A DNA stretch of 64,000 nucleotides from JACCVL01 sp963704295 (GTDB taxonomy: Bacteria; Actinomycetota; Actinomycetes; Propionibacteriales; Nocardioidaceae): positions 682,001-746,000 of the forward strand of contig OY969884.1 of NCBI GenBank assembly GCA_963704295.1. Direction: 5' to 3'. Under the pieces are notes generated by a model, which searched no databases, was not told the DNA's origin, and saw nothing but the letters and a program-made list of their open reading frames with translations. Numbering within the stretch: position 1 is the first letter of the stretch; every line of letters begins with the position of its first letter. A program made the position numbers and the translations under genes. Shown here piece after piece: positions 7,413 to 19,651 of this stretch.

Positions 7413-8714
7413 TCAGGGCCGGCCGAGCGAGCGGTAGGACCAGCCGGCCGCGCGCCAGCGGTCCGGGTCGAGCGCGCCGCGGCCGTCGAGCAACCGGCGG
7501 CGCCGCACCACCGGCGCAAGGGTCTGCGGATCTAGCAACGAGAACTCCGGCCAGTCCGTGAGGACCAGGACGAGATCGGCTCCCGCCGCCGCTTCGACGG
7601 CCGAGTCGGCGTAGTCCAGCACCGGGCACAATGCGGCGGCTCTCGCGTTGGCCTGCGGGTCGTAGACCGTCACCCTCGCGCCGGCCGCGTGCAGCCGGGC
7701 CGCGACGTCCAGCGCCGGGGAGTCGCGGACGTCGTCGGAGCCGGGCTTGAACGCGGCGCCCAGCACCGCCGCCCGCCGCCCGCCGAGCTCCCCGTCACAC
7801 TCCTCGACGGCCAGCTCGACCATCCGGCTGCGGCGACGGGTGTTGATCGCGTCCACCTCACGCAGGAACGACAGCGCCTGGTCGACGCCGAGCTCCTCGG
7901 CGCGGGCCATGAAGGCGCGGATGTCCTTGGACAGGCAGCCGCCACCGAAACCGAGACCGGCGTCCAGCGAGCGGCGGCCGATCCGCGGGTCGTGGCCGAT
8001 GGCGTCGGCCAGCGCCACGACGTCGGCGCCGGTCGCCTCGCACAGCTCCGACATCGCGTTGATGAACGAGATCTTCGTCGCCAGGAACGAGTTGGCCGCC
8101 ACCTTGGTGAGCTCCGCCGTCGTGAGGTCGGTGACGACCACCGGGGTTCCCGCGTCGAGCATGGACCGGTACACCTCGCGCAGCGTCTTCTCCGCCTCGG
8201 CCGACGAGACGCCGAACACCAGCCGGTCCGGGCGGAGGGTGTCGTCGACCGCGGTCCCCTCCCGGACGAACTCCGGGCTCCAGGCCAGCTCGGCCTCGTC
8301 CCCGACCGGCGCCACCGCCGCCAGCCGGGCGGCGACGCGCGCGGCGGTCCCCACCGGCACGGTGGACTTGCCCACGATCAGACAGCGGCGGGTGAGGTGC
8401 GGAGCCAACCCGGCCACGGCGGCGTCCAGCTGGGACAGATCGGCACCCGGCCCGTCCGGTCGTTGCGGGGTGCCGACGCAGAGGAAGTGCACGTCGCCGA
8501 AGTCGGCGGCCTCCGCGTACGAGACACCGAACCGCAACCGGCCGGACTCGACGTGCCGCGACAGCAGCTCACCGAGGCCGGGCTCGTGGAACGGGACCCG
8601 GCCCGCCGACAGCTCCGCCACCGTCACCGGGTCGACGTCCACACCCAGCACCTCGAGGCCCGTCTCGGCCAGACACGCGGCGGACGTGGCGCCGAGGTAG
8701 CCGGTGCCGATCAC
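7413..8714 (-). CDS. ugd: UDP-glucose 6-dehydrogenase
   Basis: This enzyme oxidises UDP-glucose to UDP-glucuronate with two NAD+, feeding capsule, exopolysaccharide or teichuronic-type glycan synthesis. Visible parts are the NAD-binding GTGYLG at the N-terminus, LSAGRVPFHEPGL, the catalytic-region motif GLGFGGGCLSKD, and a C-terminal domain with GAAFKPGSDDVRDSPA. The GTG at 8714 starts inside the first Rossmann strand, so the annotated protein (433 residues) looks clipped. A CTG at 8771, overlapping the lepA stop and preceded by AAGGA, would add 19 residues and restore the strand ATVIGTGYLG. The gene follows lepA on the same strand. Confidence 0.88.
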   Translation of the reverse strand: MIGTGYLGATSAACLAETGLEVLGVDVDPVTVAELSAGRVPFHEPGLGELLSRHVESGRLRFGVSYAEAADFGDVHFLCVGTPQRPDGPGADLSQLDAAVAGLAPHLTRRCLIVGKSTVPVGTAARVAARLAAVAPVGDEAELAWSPEFVREGTAVDDTLRPDRLVFGVSSAEAEKTLREVYRSMLDAGTPVVVTDLTTAELTKVAANSFLATKISFINAMSELCEATGADVVALADAIGHDPRIGRRSLDAGLGFGGGCLSKDIRAFMARAEELGVDQALSFLREVDAINTRRRSRMVELAVEECDGELGGRRAAVLGAAFKPGSDDVRDSPALDVAARLHAAGARVTVYDPQANARAAALCPVLDYADSAVEAAAGADLVLVLTDWPEFSLLDPQTLAPVVRRRRLLDGRGALDPDRWRAAGWSYRSLGRP

Positions 8715-8767
8715 GGTCGCCCGCGGGAATCTCGCCGCGCCGCCCCCGCTCCGGCGGCCCCCCGTGG

Positions 8768-10651
<1,884 letters not shown>

Positions 10652-10748
10652 GGGGGCTCAATCGCGGCATCGGGGGCGGACGGGTGACCCATCCTCCCAT
10701 CCGGCCGGTCGGCCGGTCCGCGAGCACCCGCACCCGGCCCCGCATGAT

Positions 10749-10777
10749 TTGGGACCGGTCGCAGCCGCTGGTAGCCT
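10749..10777 (+). promoter_or_regulatory. Promoter of rpsT
   Basis: TTGGGA (10749-10754), a 17-base spacer, then TAGCCT (10772-10777) form a housekeeping-type promoter in the lepA-rpsT divergent region. Transcription would begin near 10784, giving a leader of about 85 bases before the GTG of rpsT. Nothing else is evident in the rest of the gap apart from CCGGCC-rich short repeats at 10690-10720. Confidence 0.6.
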
Positions 10778-10869
10778 TCGGGGTCGGTCCGGTGGCGGCT
10801 GCTCCGCCTCCGCGACCTCGACTCGACCATCGACCCACCCCTTCGTACCAGCGATCGAGGCCTTGCCCA

Positions 10870-11130
10870 GTGGCGAACATCAAGTCCCAGATCAAGCGGA
10901 ACCGGCAGAACGACGCCGCGCACGAGCGCAACAAGTCGGTGAAGTCGGCGCTCAAGACCGCCGTCCGCCGGTTCCGCGACGCCGCCGACGCCGGTGACGC
11001 GGAGCAGGCACGCAAGCTCGGGCACGAAGCCAACCGCCGTCTCGACAAGGCGGCTTCGGCCGGTGTGATCCACAAGAACCAGGCGGCGAACCGGAAGTCG
11101 ACGATCGCCAAGCGCAGCGCCGAGCTCTGA
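10870..11130 (+). CDS. rpsT: 30S ribosomal protein S20
   Basis: An 86-residue very basic protein that binds 16S rRNA in the body of the small subunit. The N-terminus VANIKSQIKRNRQND and the C-terminal HKNQAANRKSTIAKR segment are signatures of bS20. It starts at a GTG and is transcribed alone, divergent from lepA, with its own promoter and a strong terminator. It is the only plus-strand gene in the lepA-holA block, the usual arrangement in actinobacteria. Confidence 0.97.
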   Translation: MANIKSQIKRNRQNDAAHERNKSVKSALKTAVRRFRDAADAGDAEQARKLGHEANRRLDKAASAGVIHKNQAANRKSTIAKRSAEL

Positions 11131-11170
11131 CCCGCCTGCCCGGCTGGCAGCCCGGGCCGCACGCCTTCGT

Positions 11171-11206
11171 CGAAGGGCGTCCACCGACACCGGTGGGCGC
11201 CCTTCG
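11171..11206. terminator. Bidirectional terminator hairpin between rpsT and holA
   Basis: Arms 11171-11186 (CGAAGGGCGTCCACCG) and 11191-11206 pair over 15 of 16 positions around an ACAC loop. The hairpin lies 40 bases after the rpsT stop and 17 bases beyond the holA stop, so it can serve both convergent genes. It lacks a clear T-run, as is usual in high-GC actinobacteria. Confidence 0.75.
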
Positions 11207-11223
11207 TCGTGGGTCGACCGGCG

Positions 11224-12222
11224 TCATCGCCCGGGGCGTCGACCGGCTGGGCCGGTCCGAGCCGCCACGACGCACAGCACCAGGCGCTCGAGGGCGTGGC
11301 CGGCGTCGGCCGCACCGCCCTTGACCGCCGCGTCCGCGTCCGCGACGGCGTCCATGGCCGTGGCCAGTCCGCTCGCGTCCCAGCCGCGCGCCTGGTCCCG
11401 GAGGCGGGACAGCTGCCGCGGGCTGCAGCCGACCTCGCGGGCCAACGCGGCGTCGGTGGTGCCGGAGGGGGCGAACGAGAGCTTGATCAGCCGGCGCACC
11501 GTGGTGGCGAACGCAGCCGTCACCAGCGGCAGCCCGACCCGCTGACCGAGGGCCCAGCGGAGCAGCTCCAACGCCCCGGCGCGGTCGCCGGTCACGGCCC
11601 GCTCCGCGATGTCGAAGGTCTTGATCTCCGCTCGACCTTCGTAGTAGCGGCCCACCAGGTCCGTGTCGATCCGGTTGCCCTGCTGGTCGCTGCACAGCTG
11701 CGAGACCGCGGCGGCCAGCGCCCGGACGTCGTCACCCACGGCGCGGTGCAGCAGGTCGGCGGCGTCCGGCTCGACCCGGACGCCGAGCCTTCTGCCCTCG
11801 GCCACGATCCAGGCCGACAGCCGCCATGGCTTCGGGTCCTCGACCGGGACCTCCCGGGCCCCCGCCTGGCGCAACCGCTCCAGCAGCGACCTGCCCCGGG
11901 CGCCTCCCGGGTGCACCAGGATCAGCGCGACGTCGGGCGCCGGAGCGGCGACGTAGTCGGCCAGCGGCCCGTGCATGGCCTCGGGAAGCGCATCGATCCC
12001 GCGGACCACGACCCCGCGTGCGGCCGCGAACAGCGACGGGCTGGTGAGCTCGGCGAACGTGCCCGCGTCGAGAGCCGACGCGAACACCTCGGTCAGGTCG
12101 GCCGCCGGATCGTCCGCGGCGAGCGCGGCGCGGGCGTCGTCGACCACCCGGTCGGCGAGGAAGTCGGCCGATCCGGTGATCAGCACCACCGTGCCCAGCA
12201 CCCGCGTCGTCGTCGTGGCCAC
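11224..12222 (-). CDS. holA: DNA polymerase III subunit delta
   Basis: HolA is the wrench subunit of the clamp loader that opens the beta clamp during replication. The 332-residue protein has the expected three-domain layout: an N-terminal AAA-like fold without a working Walker A motif (VLITGSADFLADRVV), a small helical domain, and a C-terminal helical collar domain. ELTSPSLFAAARGVVVRG near residue 60-75 is typical of the family. It is the distal member of the comEA-comEC-holA transcription unit, starting 12 bases after comEC. Confidence 0.93.
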   Translation of the reverse strand: MATTTTRVLGTVVLITGSADFLADRVVDDARAALAADDPAADLTEVFASALDAGTFAELTSPSLFAAARGVVVRGIDALPEAMHGPLADYVAAPAPDVALILVHPGGARGRSLLERLRQAGAREVPVEDPKPWRLSAWIVAEGRRLGVRVEPDAADLLHRAVGDDVRALAAAVSQLCSDQQGNRIDTDLVGRYYEGRAEIKTFDIAERAVTGDRAGALELLRWALGQRVGLPLVTAAFATTVRRLIKLSFAPSGTTDAALAREVGCSPRQLSRLRDQARGWDASGLATAMDAVADADAAVKGGAADAGHALERLVLCVVAARTGPAGRRPGR

Positions 12223-12234
12223 GGTCGCAGGATG

Positions 12235-14556
12235 TCAGCCCGCTCCCCCTTCCGGTCCGCGGGCCGCCCACTCCAGGTTGTCACCCGCGGGCACGACTGC
12301 CACGTCGCCGTCGACGTCAGTGCGGGCCACCTCGACGCCGGCGGCGTCCAGCGTGCCAAGCAGGCCCGCCGACGGATGCCCGTAGCCGTTGTCCGCCCCG
12401 ACGCACACCACCGCCAGCCGCGGGTCGACGGCACTGAGGAACGCGGCGTCCTGGCGGGCGCTGCCGTGGTGCGGCACCTTGAGCACGTCCGCCGCCAGGC
12501 CCACCCCGCTGCGAAGCAGCGCGGCCTGCGCCGGCGGCTCGATGTCACCGGTCAACAGCAGCCGCAGGCCGGCAGTCTCGACCGCCAGCACCAGGCTGGC
12601 GTCGTTGACCGGCGAGCCGGTCGAGCCGGTCGAGTCGGACACGGACACCGGTGTGTTCGCCGCCGGTGCCAGCACCTGCCACGTCAGCGGCCCGATCCGG
12701 GCGCGCTGGCCGGCAGCGAGCGAGCGCACCGGGACGTCGGACTGCGCGGCAGCGTCGGCGACCGCGCTCCAGGCGGACGACGGGGATCGGACCGGGCTCA
12801 GCGCCACCTGGCCGACCGGGAACCGGTCGAGCACGCCGGTCAGGCCGTCGACGTGGTCGGCGTGCAGGTGGGAGAGAACGACCGCGGCCACCGAGGTCAC
12901 GTCGAGGTCGCGCAGACAGTCCTGCACCGCCCGCGGCTCCGGACCGACGTCGACGACGACCGCGGCACCGTCGCCGGCCGCGAGCACCAGGGCGTCGCCC
13001 TGCCCCACGTCGCAGGCCACCAGCACCCAGCCGGCCGGTGGCCAGCCGGGGGTCGGCAGCGGCCGGAGGACCAGCGCCACCAGCAGCAGCGCCAGCAGTG
13101 CGCTGGCACCCCGTCGGCGCAACACCGGCCCGGCACCGACCGCAACCAGAGCGCACAGCAGGGTGAGCAGTCCGAGCGCCTGCGCGGACGACCCCCACGC
13201 CACGCTGGCGCCCGGCAGCCCGGCCGTCACCCGACCGACCGCGACGATCCACCCGGCCGGCAGCACCGCCAGCCAGCCGACCAGCTCACCCGCTGTCCGC
13301 GACCCGAGCCCGACCAGGCCGGCGACCAGTCCGAACACCGTTGCGGGACCGACGGCGGGGGCCGCCAGCACATTGGCCAGCACGGCGACCAGCGACGCCT
13401 GGCCGGAGATGGCAGCGACGACCGGTGTGCAGGCCAGCTGCGCGGACAGGGGGACGGCCAGCGCCTCCGCGGCCCAGCGCGGCAACCACCGGGTGAGCGC
13501 ATCCCGCCACCCCGGCGCCAGCAGCAGGATCGCGGCCGTGGCGAGGGTGGACAGCAGGAAGCCGACCGAGCGCGACAGCCACGGGTCGACCAGGAGCAGC
13601 ACGAGCACCGCGACGGCCAGCGTCCGCAACCCGCGCTGCCGGTCTCCGCTGGTGACACCGATCAGTGCCACCAGCCCCATCGCAGCGGCCCGCAGCACGC
13701 TCGGTTCCGGTCGCGCCAGCAGGACGAAGCCGACCGCACCGGCGGCGCCGACGACGACGAGCCCCCGCCCGCGCACGCCGGTCGCCCGCGCGACCAGCAG
13801 CAGCGCACTCAGCACCAGGGTCAGGTTGGTCCCGGACACCGCCAGCAGGTGGGTCAGGCCGCTGGTGCGGAAGTCGGCGGCGAGGGTCTCGGACAGCCCG
13901 CTGTCGTCCCCGACGACCAGCGCGGGCACCAGCTCCCCTGCCTGTCCTCGCTCGGCGACGGCCCGGTCCACCGCGGCCCGGAGCCGGGCGGCCACCGTCC
14001 ACCACCACGCGGCCGGCCGGGTTACACCCTCCACCCGGCTGACCTGGAGCACCGCGCTGTGCTCGGCCGACAGTGCCGGAGCCAGCCGGCCGACCACGTC
14101 GACCCGGCTGCCGAGCGTGACCTCGAGGAGTCCGGTGCTCTGCGGGGCGAACACCAAGACAGGAGCGCGGCCGCCCACGGCGAGCCCACGCCCGGTCACC
14201 TCGACCGTTCTGGCCGACACCAGCACCTGGTCGCCGTAGCCGCCGTCGACGAGTCGGGGGTCGCTGGTGAGCGCGAGCTCGGCACCGACCACCGCTCGCT
14301 CGCGTGCGAGGTCGGGCAGCGGACCCGCGTCGGCAAGCAGCACCCGCAGCCCAGCCAGCACCGCCGCCGCGGCCGCGGCCACGAGGACCAGCGCGACCGC
14401 CGCCCGGCAGGTGCGCGCAGCGACGACCGCGCCCGCTGCCAGCAGCAGGCCGAGGACGAGGGCGACCCGTCCGGGCAGGCTCAGACACCCCGCGGCGCTC
14501 GCCCACGCCACCACCGCCGGTGCGGCGAGCCGGTGATCGGCACCGGCGATCGACAC
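12235..14556 (-). CDS. comEC: ComEC/Rec2-type DNA uptake channel protein
   Basis: A 773-residue polytopic membrane protein that forms the channel carrying single-stranded DNA across the membrane during transformation. An N-terminal DUF4131-like region is followed by the Competence domain (about residues 220-480, including SGLTHLLAVSGTNLTL). The C-terminal metallo-beta-lactamase domain has LSHLHADHVDG near residue 560, matching the nuclease-like motif HxHxDH. It starts three bases after the comEA stop. An intact comEC beside a frameshifted comEA leaves transformability uncertain. Confidence 0.93.
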   Translation of the reverse strand: MSIAGADHRLAAPAVVAWASAAGCLSLPGRVALVLGLLLAAGAVVAARTCRAAVALVLVAAAAAAVLAGLRVLLADAGPLPDLARERAVVGAELALTSDPRLVDGGYGDQVLVSARTVEVTGRGLAVGGRAPVLVFAPQSTGLLEVTLGSRVDVVGRLAPALSAEHSAVLQVSRVEGVTRPAAWWWTVAARLRAAVDRAVAERGQAGELVPALVVGDDSGLSETLAADFRTSGLTHLLAVSGTNLTLVLSALLLVARATGVRGRGLVVVGAAGAVGFVLLARPEPSVLRAAAMGLVALIGVTSGDRQRGLRTLAVAVLVLLLVDPWLSRSVGFLLSTLATAAILLLAPGWRDALTRWLPRWAAEALAVPLSAQLACTPVVAAISGQASLVAVLANVLAAPAVGPATVFGLVAGLVGLGSRTAGELVGWLAVLPAGWIVAVGRVTAGLPGASVAWGSSAQALGLLTLLCALVAVGAGPVLRRRGASALLALLLVALVLRPLPTPGWPPAGWVLVACDVGQGDALVLAAGDGAAVVVDVGPEPRAVQDCLRDLDVTSVAAVVLSHLHADHVDGLTGVLDRFPVGQVALSPVRSPSSAWSAVADAAAQSDVPVRSLAAGQRARIGPLTWQVLAPAANTPVSVSDSTGSTGSPVNDASLVLAVETAGLRLLLTGDIEPPAQAALLRSGVGLAADVLKVPHHGSARQDAAFLSAVDPRLAVVCVGADNGYGHPSAGLLGTLDAAGVEVARTDVDGDVAVVPAGDNLEWAARGPEGGAG

Positions 14557-14559
14557 CGG

Positions 14560-15449
14560 TCACACCGTCACCAGGTCGCGCAGATCGGCGAGAGTGGCGT
14601 CGCCGATGCCGTCGACCGCGAGCAGCTCGTCCACGCTGGTGAACCGGCCGTTGGCGCTGCGCCAGTCCAGGATCGCCTGTGCGGTCACCGGCCCGACACC
14701 CGGGAGCGTGTCCAGGAGCGCCATGTCCGCGGTGTTCAGGTTGACGAGAGCGGTGGGTGCGCCCGGGACCGGTCCGACCGGCACCCCGCTCGACGACACG
14801 GGTGCCGGGGGCAGTGTCGCCACCCGCATGCCGACCACGATCTGCTCCCCGTCCACCAGCGGGCGGGCGAGGTTCAGGGTGCTCAGGTCCACCCGCGGTC
14901 GCGGCCCACCGGCCGACTCCAGCGCGTCCGCCACCCGCGCTCCGGCAGGCAGCGTCACCAGGCCCGGCCGGCGGACCCGACCGGTGACGTCCACGACCAG
15001 ATCGGCGCCGACCGGCGCGGTGGTGGCGGCCGACGACCCCGGCCGGCGCGGGACTCGGCGCGTCTGCGGTGACCAGGACCGGAGGCTCGGGGCCGATCAC
15101 CCGGGTGCTGGGTCGCCCGTCGAGCACCCACCATGCCCCAGCCGCCAGCAGGACGGCGGCCACCAGCACGAGCACCGTGACGTGCTGCCCCGTGACTCCC
15201 GCGGTCGGTGCCGACGGTCCGGACCGTCGGCGGCAGCTGGTCGGCCAGCGCACCCGTGAGCCGCTGCCGCGCGGGCAGTGCTGCCGCCCGGTGCCGGCCG
15301 CCGGTGCCGACGTCCAGCGACACCGTCGGGTCGGTGCCATTGTCCGGATTCGGTCCTTCGAGCTCGGAGACCAGCAGCGACAGCCGGCGCTGCGCGGCGC
15401 TGCGCTCGCCGGCTCGCAGCCGTCCAGGCTCGCGTCGCAGCTGTGGCAT
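14560..15449 (-). pseudogene. comEA: comEA, DNA-uptake receptor, broken by two one-base frameshifts
   Basis: ComEA is the membrane-anchored DNA receptor that hands DNA to ComEC. All parts are present but in three frames: an N-terminus starting MPQLRREPGRL at 15449, the membrane helix VTVLVLVAAVLLAAGAWW with a Pro/Ala linker, then the SLBB domain (DVTGRVRRPGLVTLPAG) and a double helix-hairpin-helix (LNTADMALLDTLPGVG) down to 14560. One extra base in each of two GGGG runs (minus strand; 15188-15191 and 15036-15039) would explain both shifts. The span is 890 bases, which is 296 codons plus two, a normal ComEA length of 295 residues. It may be a recent pseudogene or a homopolymer sequencing error. 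Confidence 0.8.
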
Positions 15450-15566
15450 GCCTGGACGCTAGGGATCGGACCGCCGGTCGAGCAGTGCTGCGCAGCTGCG
15501 CTGTGGACGGCCGATCAGGAGCCCGCCGGCTGTGCACTTCGGCTCGCCGGGCGGCTGGGCGTCGGG

Positions 15567-16418
15567 TCAGGTCACCCGCGGAGCCACCACGACGGCAACC
15601 GCGCCCGGGCCGATGTGGGCACCGACGACCGCGCCGACCTGCCGCTCCCAGACCGGGTCGGCCTGCGGCAGCCGCTCCCGCAGCCGGTCGGCCAGCGCGG
15701 CGGCCCGAGCTGCCGCCCCCAGGTGCTGCACGCCGACCGCGACCGGGCCGGAGCCGGCGGCCTCGACGGCGAGCTCCTCGATGCGGGCGAGCGCTCGGCT
15801 CGTCGTACGCACCTTCTCCAGCGGCTCCACCCGCCCGTCCAGGACCGTGAGCAGCGGCTTCACCGCCAGCGCCGCGCCGAGCAGCGCCGCCGCGGCCCCG
15901 ATCCGTCCGCCCCGACGGAGGTACTCGAGCGTGTCCAGGTAGAAGAACGACCGGGTGGCGTCCGCGGTCTCGCAGGCGACGGTGGCTGCTGCCTCCGAGT
16001 CGGCCCCGGCCGCCACGGCCTCGGCGGCCGCCAGGACCGAGAAGCCGGTGGCCAGTCCGATCTGCGCGCTGTCCACGACCTCCACATCGATGTCGACCTC
16101 GCCTGCCGCGGCCACCGCGGAGTCATAGGTCCCGGACAGCTGTGACGACAGGTGCACCGACACGATGGCGTCCGCACCCGACTCCATCGCGGCGGTGTAG
16201 GCGGAGACGAAGGCGTCCGGAGCCGGCCTCGAGGTCGACACCGGAGCGGACGCCGCCAGCGCCTCGGCCACCGCGCGATGGGTGGCCTCGGAGCCTTCGT
16301 CCCACGCGCGGGCGCCGACAACGACCTGCAGCGGCACCACGGCGATGCCGTACCGCTCGACCACGTCGGGAGGCAGCGATGCCGTCGAGTCGGTGACGAT
16401 GGCGACCCGTTCTGGCAC
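15567..16418 (-). CDS. DegV family fatty-acid-binding protein
   Basis: DegV/FakB-like proteins bind a single fatty acid; in Firmicutes they present it to a fatty acid kinase. This 283-residue protein begins PERVAIVTDSTASLP, the standard DegV N-terminus, with the fatty-acid head-group-binding motif SAQIGLATGF near the middle and FYLDTLEYLRRGGRIG typical of the family. The GTG at 16418 is chosen because the protein then begins exactly at the first conserved strand; upstream in-frame starts only add non-homologous residues antisense to the neighbour. It is upstream of comEA and divergent from the PPOX-family gene. Confidence 0.88.
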   Translation of the reverse strand: MPERVAIVTDSTASLPPDVVERYGIAVVPLQVVVGARAWDEGSEATHRAVAEALAASAPVSTSRPAPDAFVSAYTAAMESGADAIVSVHLSSQLSGTYDSAVAAAGEVDIDVEVVDSAQIGLATGFSVLAAAEAVAAGADSEAAATVACETADATRSFFYLDTLEYLRRGGRIGAAAALLGAALAVKPLLTVLDGRVEPLEKVRTTSRALARIEELAVEAAGSGPVAVGVQHLGAAARAAALADRLRERLPQADPVWERQVGAVVGAHIGPGAVAVVVAPRVT

Positions 16419-16449
16419 GAAGGGCAGGCTAGCGGGGCATGCTGGAGGC

Positions 16450-16965
16450 ATGTACGAAACCGAGCCAGAGCTGGCCGAGCTGGACGCGCTGCTCACCCGG
16501 TCGCTGCACGGTTCGAGCGGCCATCTGCGCAGCATCATCACCGAGGGCGAGCGCACCCTGGACGCGGCCGAGACGAGTCAGGTGCTCACCGGCATGCGCA
16601 CTCTGGCGGTGGCGACCGTCACTCGGTCGGGCGAGCCGCGAATCAGCGGCGTGGACGGTCACTTCCTGCACGGTCGGTGGATCTTCACCACGTCCGGGGA
16701 CGCGGTGAAGGTGCGGCACCTGCGGGCCCGCCCCGCGGTGAGCGCCGCTCACCTGGTGGGCGACGACCTCGGGATCTTCGTGCACGGCCGGGCCGAGGAG
16801 ATCGACCACGCCGGCCCCGACTTCACCGCCGTCGACGAGCACCTGACCGCGCACTACGGATCGTCTCCCAGCAGCTGGGGGGACGAGATCGTCTACCTCC
16901 GGATCCGGCCGGACTGGATGGTCGCGTACGCGTTCGCCAAGCGTCGGTTGCTCGACGCCCGCTGA
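16450..16965 (+). CDS. PPOX-class FMN- or F420-binding split-barrel protein
   Basis: A 171-residue protein with a split beta-barrel of the pyridoxamine 5'-phosphate oxidase type. LAVATVTRSGEPRISGVDGHFLHGRWIFTT is the first half (given here in two runs: LAVATVTRSGEPRISGVD and GHFLHGRWIFTT), followed by VRHLRARPAVSAAHL, in which the Arg and Ser residues usually contact the flavin phosphate. The cofactor and substrate cannot be fixed from sequence. The ATG at 16450 is only one base after GGAGG, an unusually tight spacing. It ends 13 bases before the end of leuS, which runs in the opposite direction. Confidence 0.75.
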   Translation: MYETEPELAELDALLTRSLHGSSGHLRSIITEGERTLDAAETSQVLTGMRTLAVATVTRSGEPRISGVDGHFLHGRWIFTTSGDAVKVRHLRARPAVSAAHLVGDDLGIFVHGRAEEIDHAGPDFTAVDEHLTAHYGSSPSSWGDEIVYLRIRPDWMVAYAFAKRRLLDAR

Positions 16966-16978
16966 CCGCTGCGACCGG

Positions 16979-19493
<2,515 letters not shown>

Positions 19494-19529
19494 GCGCATC
19501 TCCAGCCGTCTCGTTCCGCCCCAGGCATG

Positions 19530-19626
19530 AAAAAACCCCTCAGGCATGAGGGGTGGCCGCGCCGACGTCGAACCTGGTCAGCGCGGCAATCCGAGGAGCG
19601 GGCTCGTCTGCACCTGCACGAGAGTA
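19530..19626 (-). promoter_or_regulatory. leuS leader: Leu-rich leader peptide and attenuator
   Basis: On the minus strand, TACTCT (19621-19626) looks like a -10 box, followed seven bases later by a GTG that starts an 11-codon reading frame (19578-19613): MQTSPLLGLPR, with CTC CTC GGA TTG. Next come a hairpin (arms 19556-19562 and 19581-19587, GCCGCGC/GCGCGGC) and an intrinsic terminator (arms 19547-19553 and 19536-19542, CCCCTCA/TGAGGGG) followed by six T. This is the layout of ribosome-mediated attenuation: slow leucine decoding would favour readthrough into leuS. An antiterminator pairing is not obvious to me. Confidence 0.65.
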
Positions 19627-19651
19627 GCGCTCCCGGTGCCACCATGCAGCC

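Noticed and set aside
11209..15072. A plus-strand open frame of about 1290 codons opposite holA, comEC and comEA
   Set aside because: Its product is Arg/Gly/Gln-rich low-complexity sequence produced by high-GC third-position bias on the opposite strand, with no domain, no ribosome site, and well-supported genes on the minus strand.
16893..16978. Extension of leuS into the opposite PPOX-family gene
   Set aside because: The extra residues are unrelated to leucine-tRNA ligases, and the conserved ending lies in the adjacent frame with a stop at 16979.
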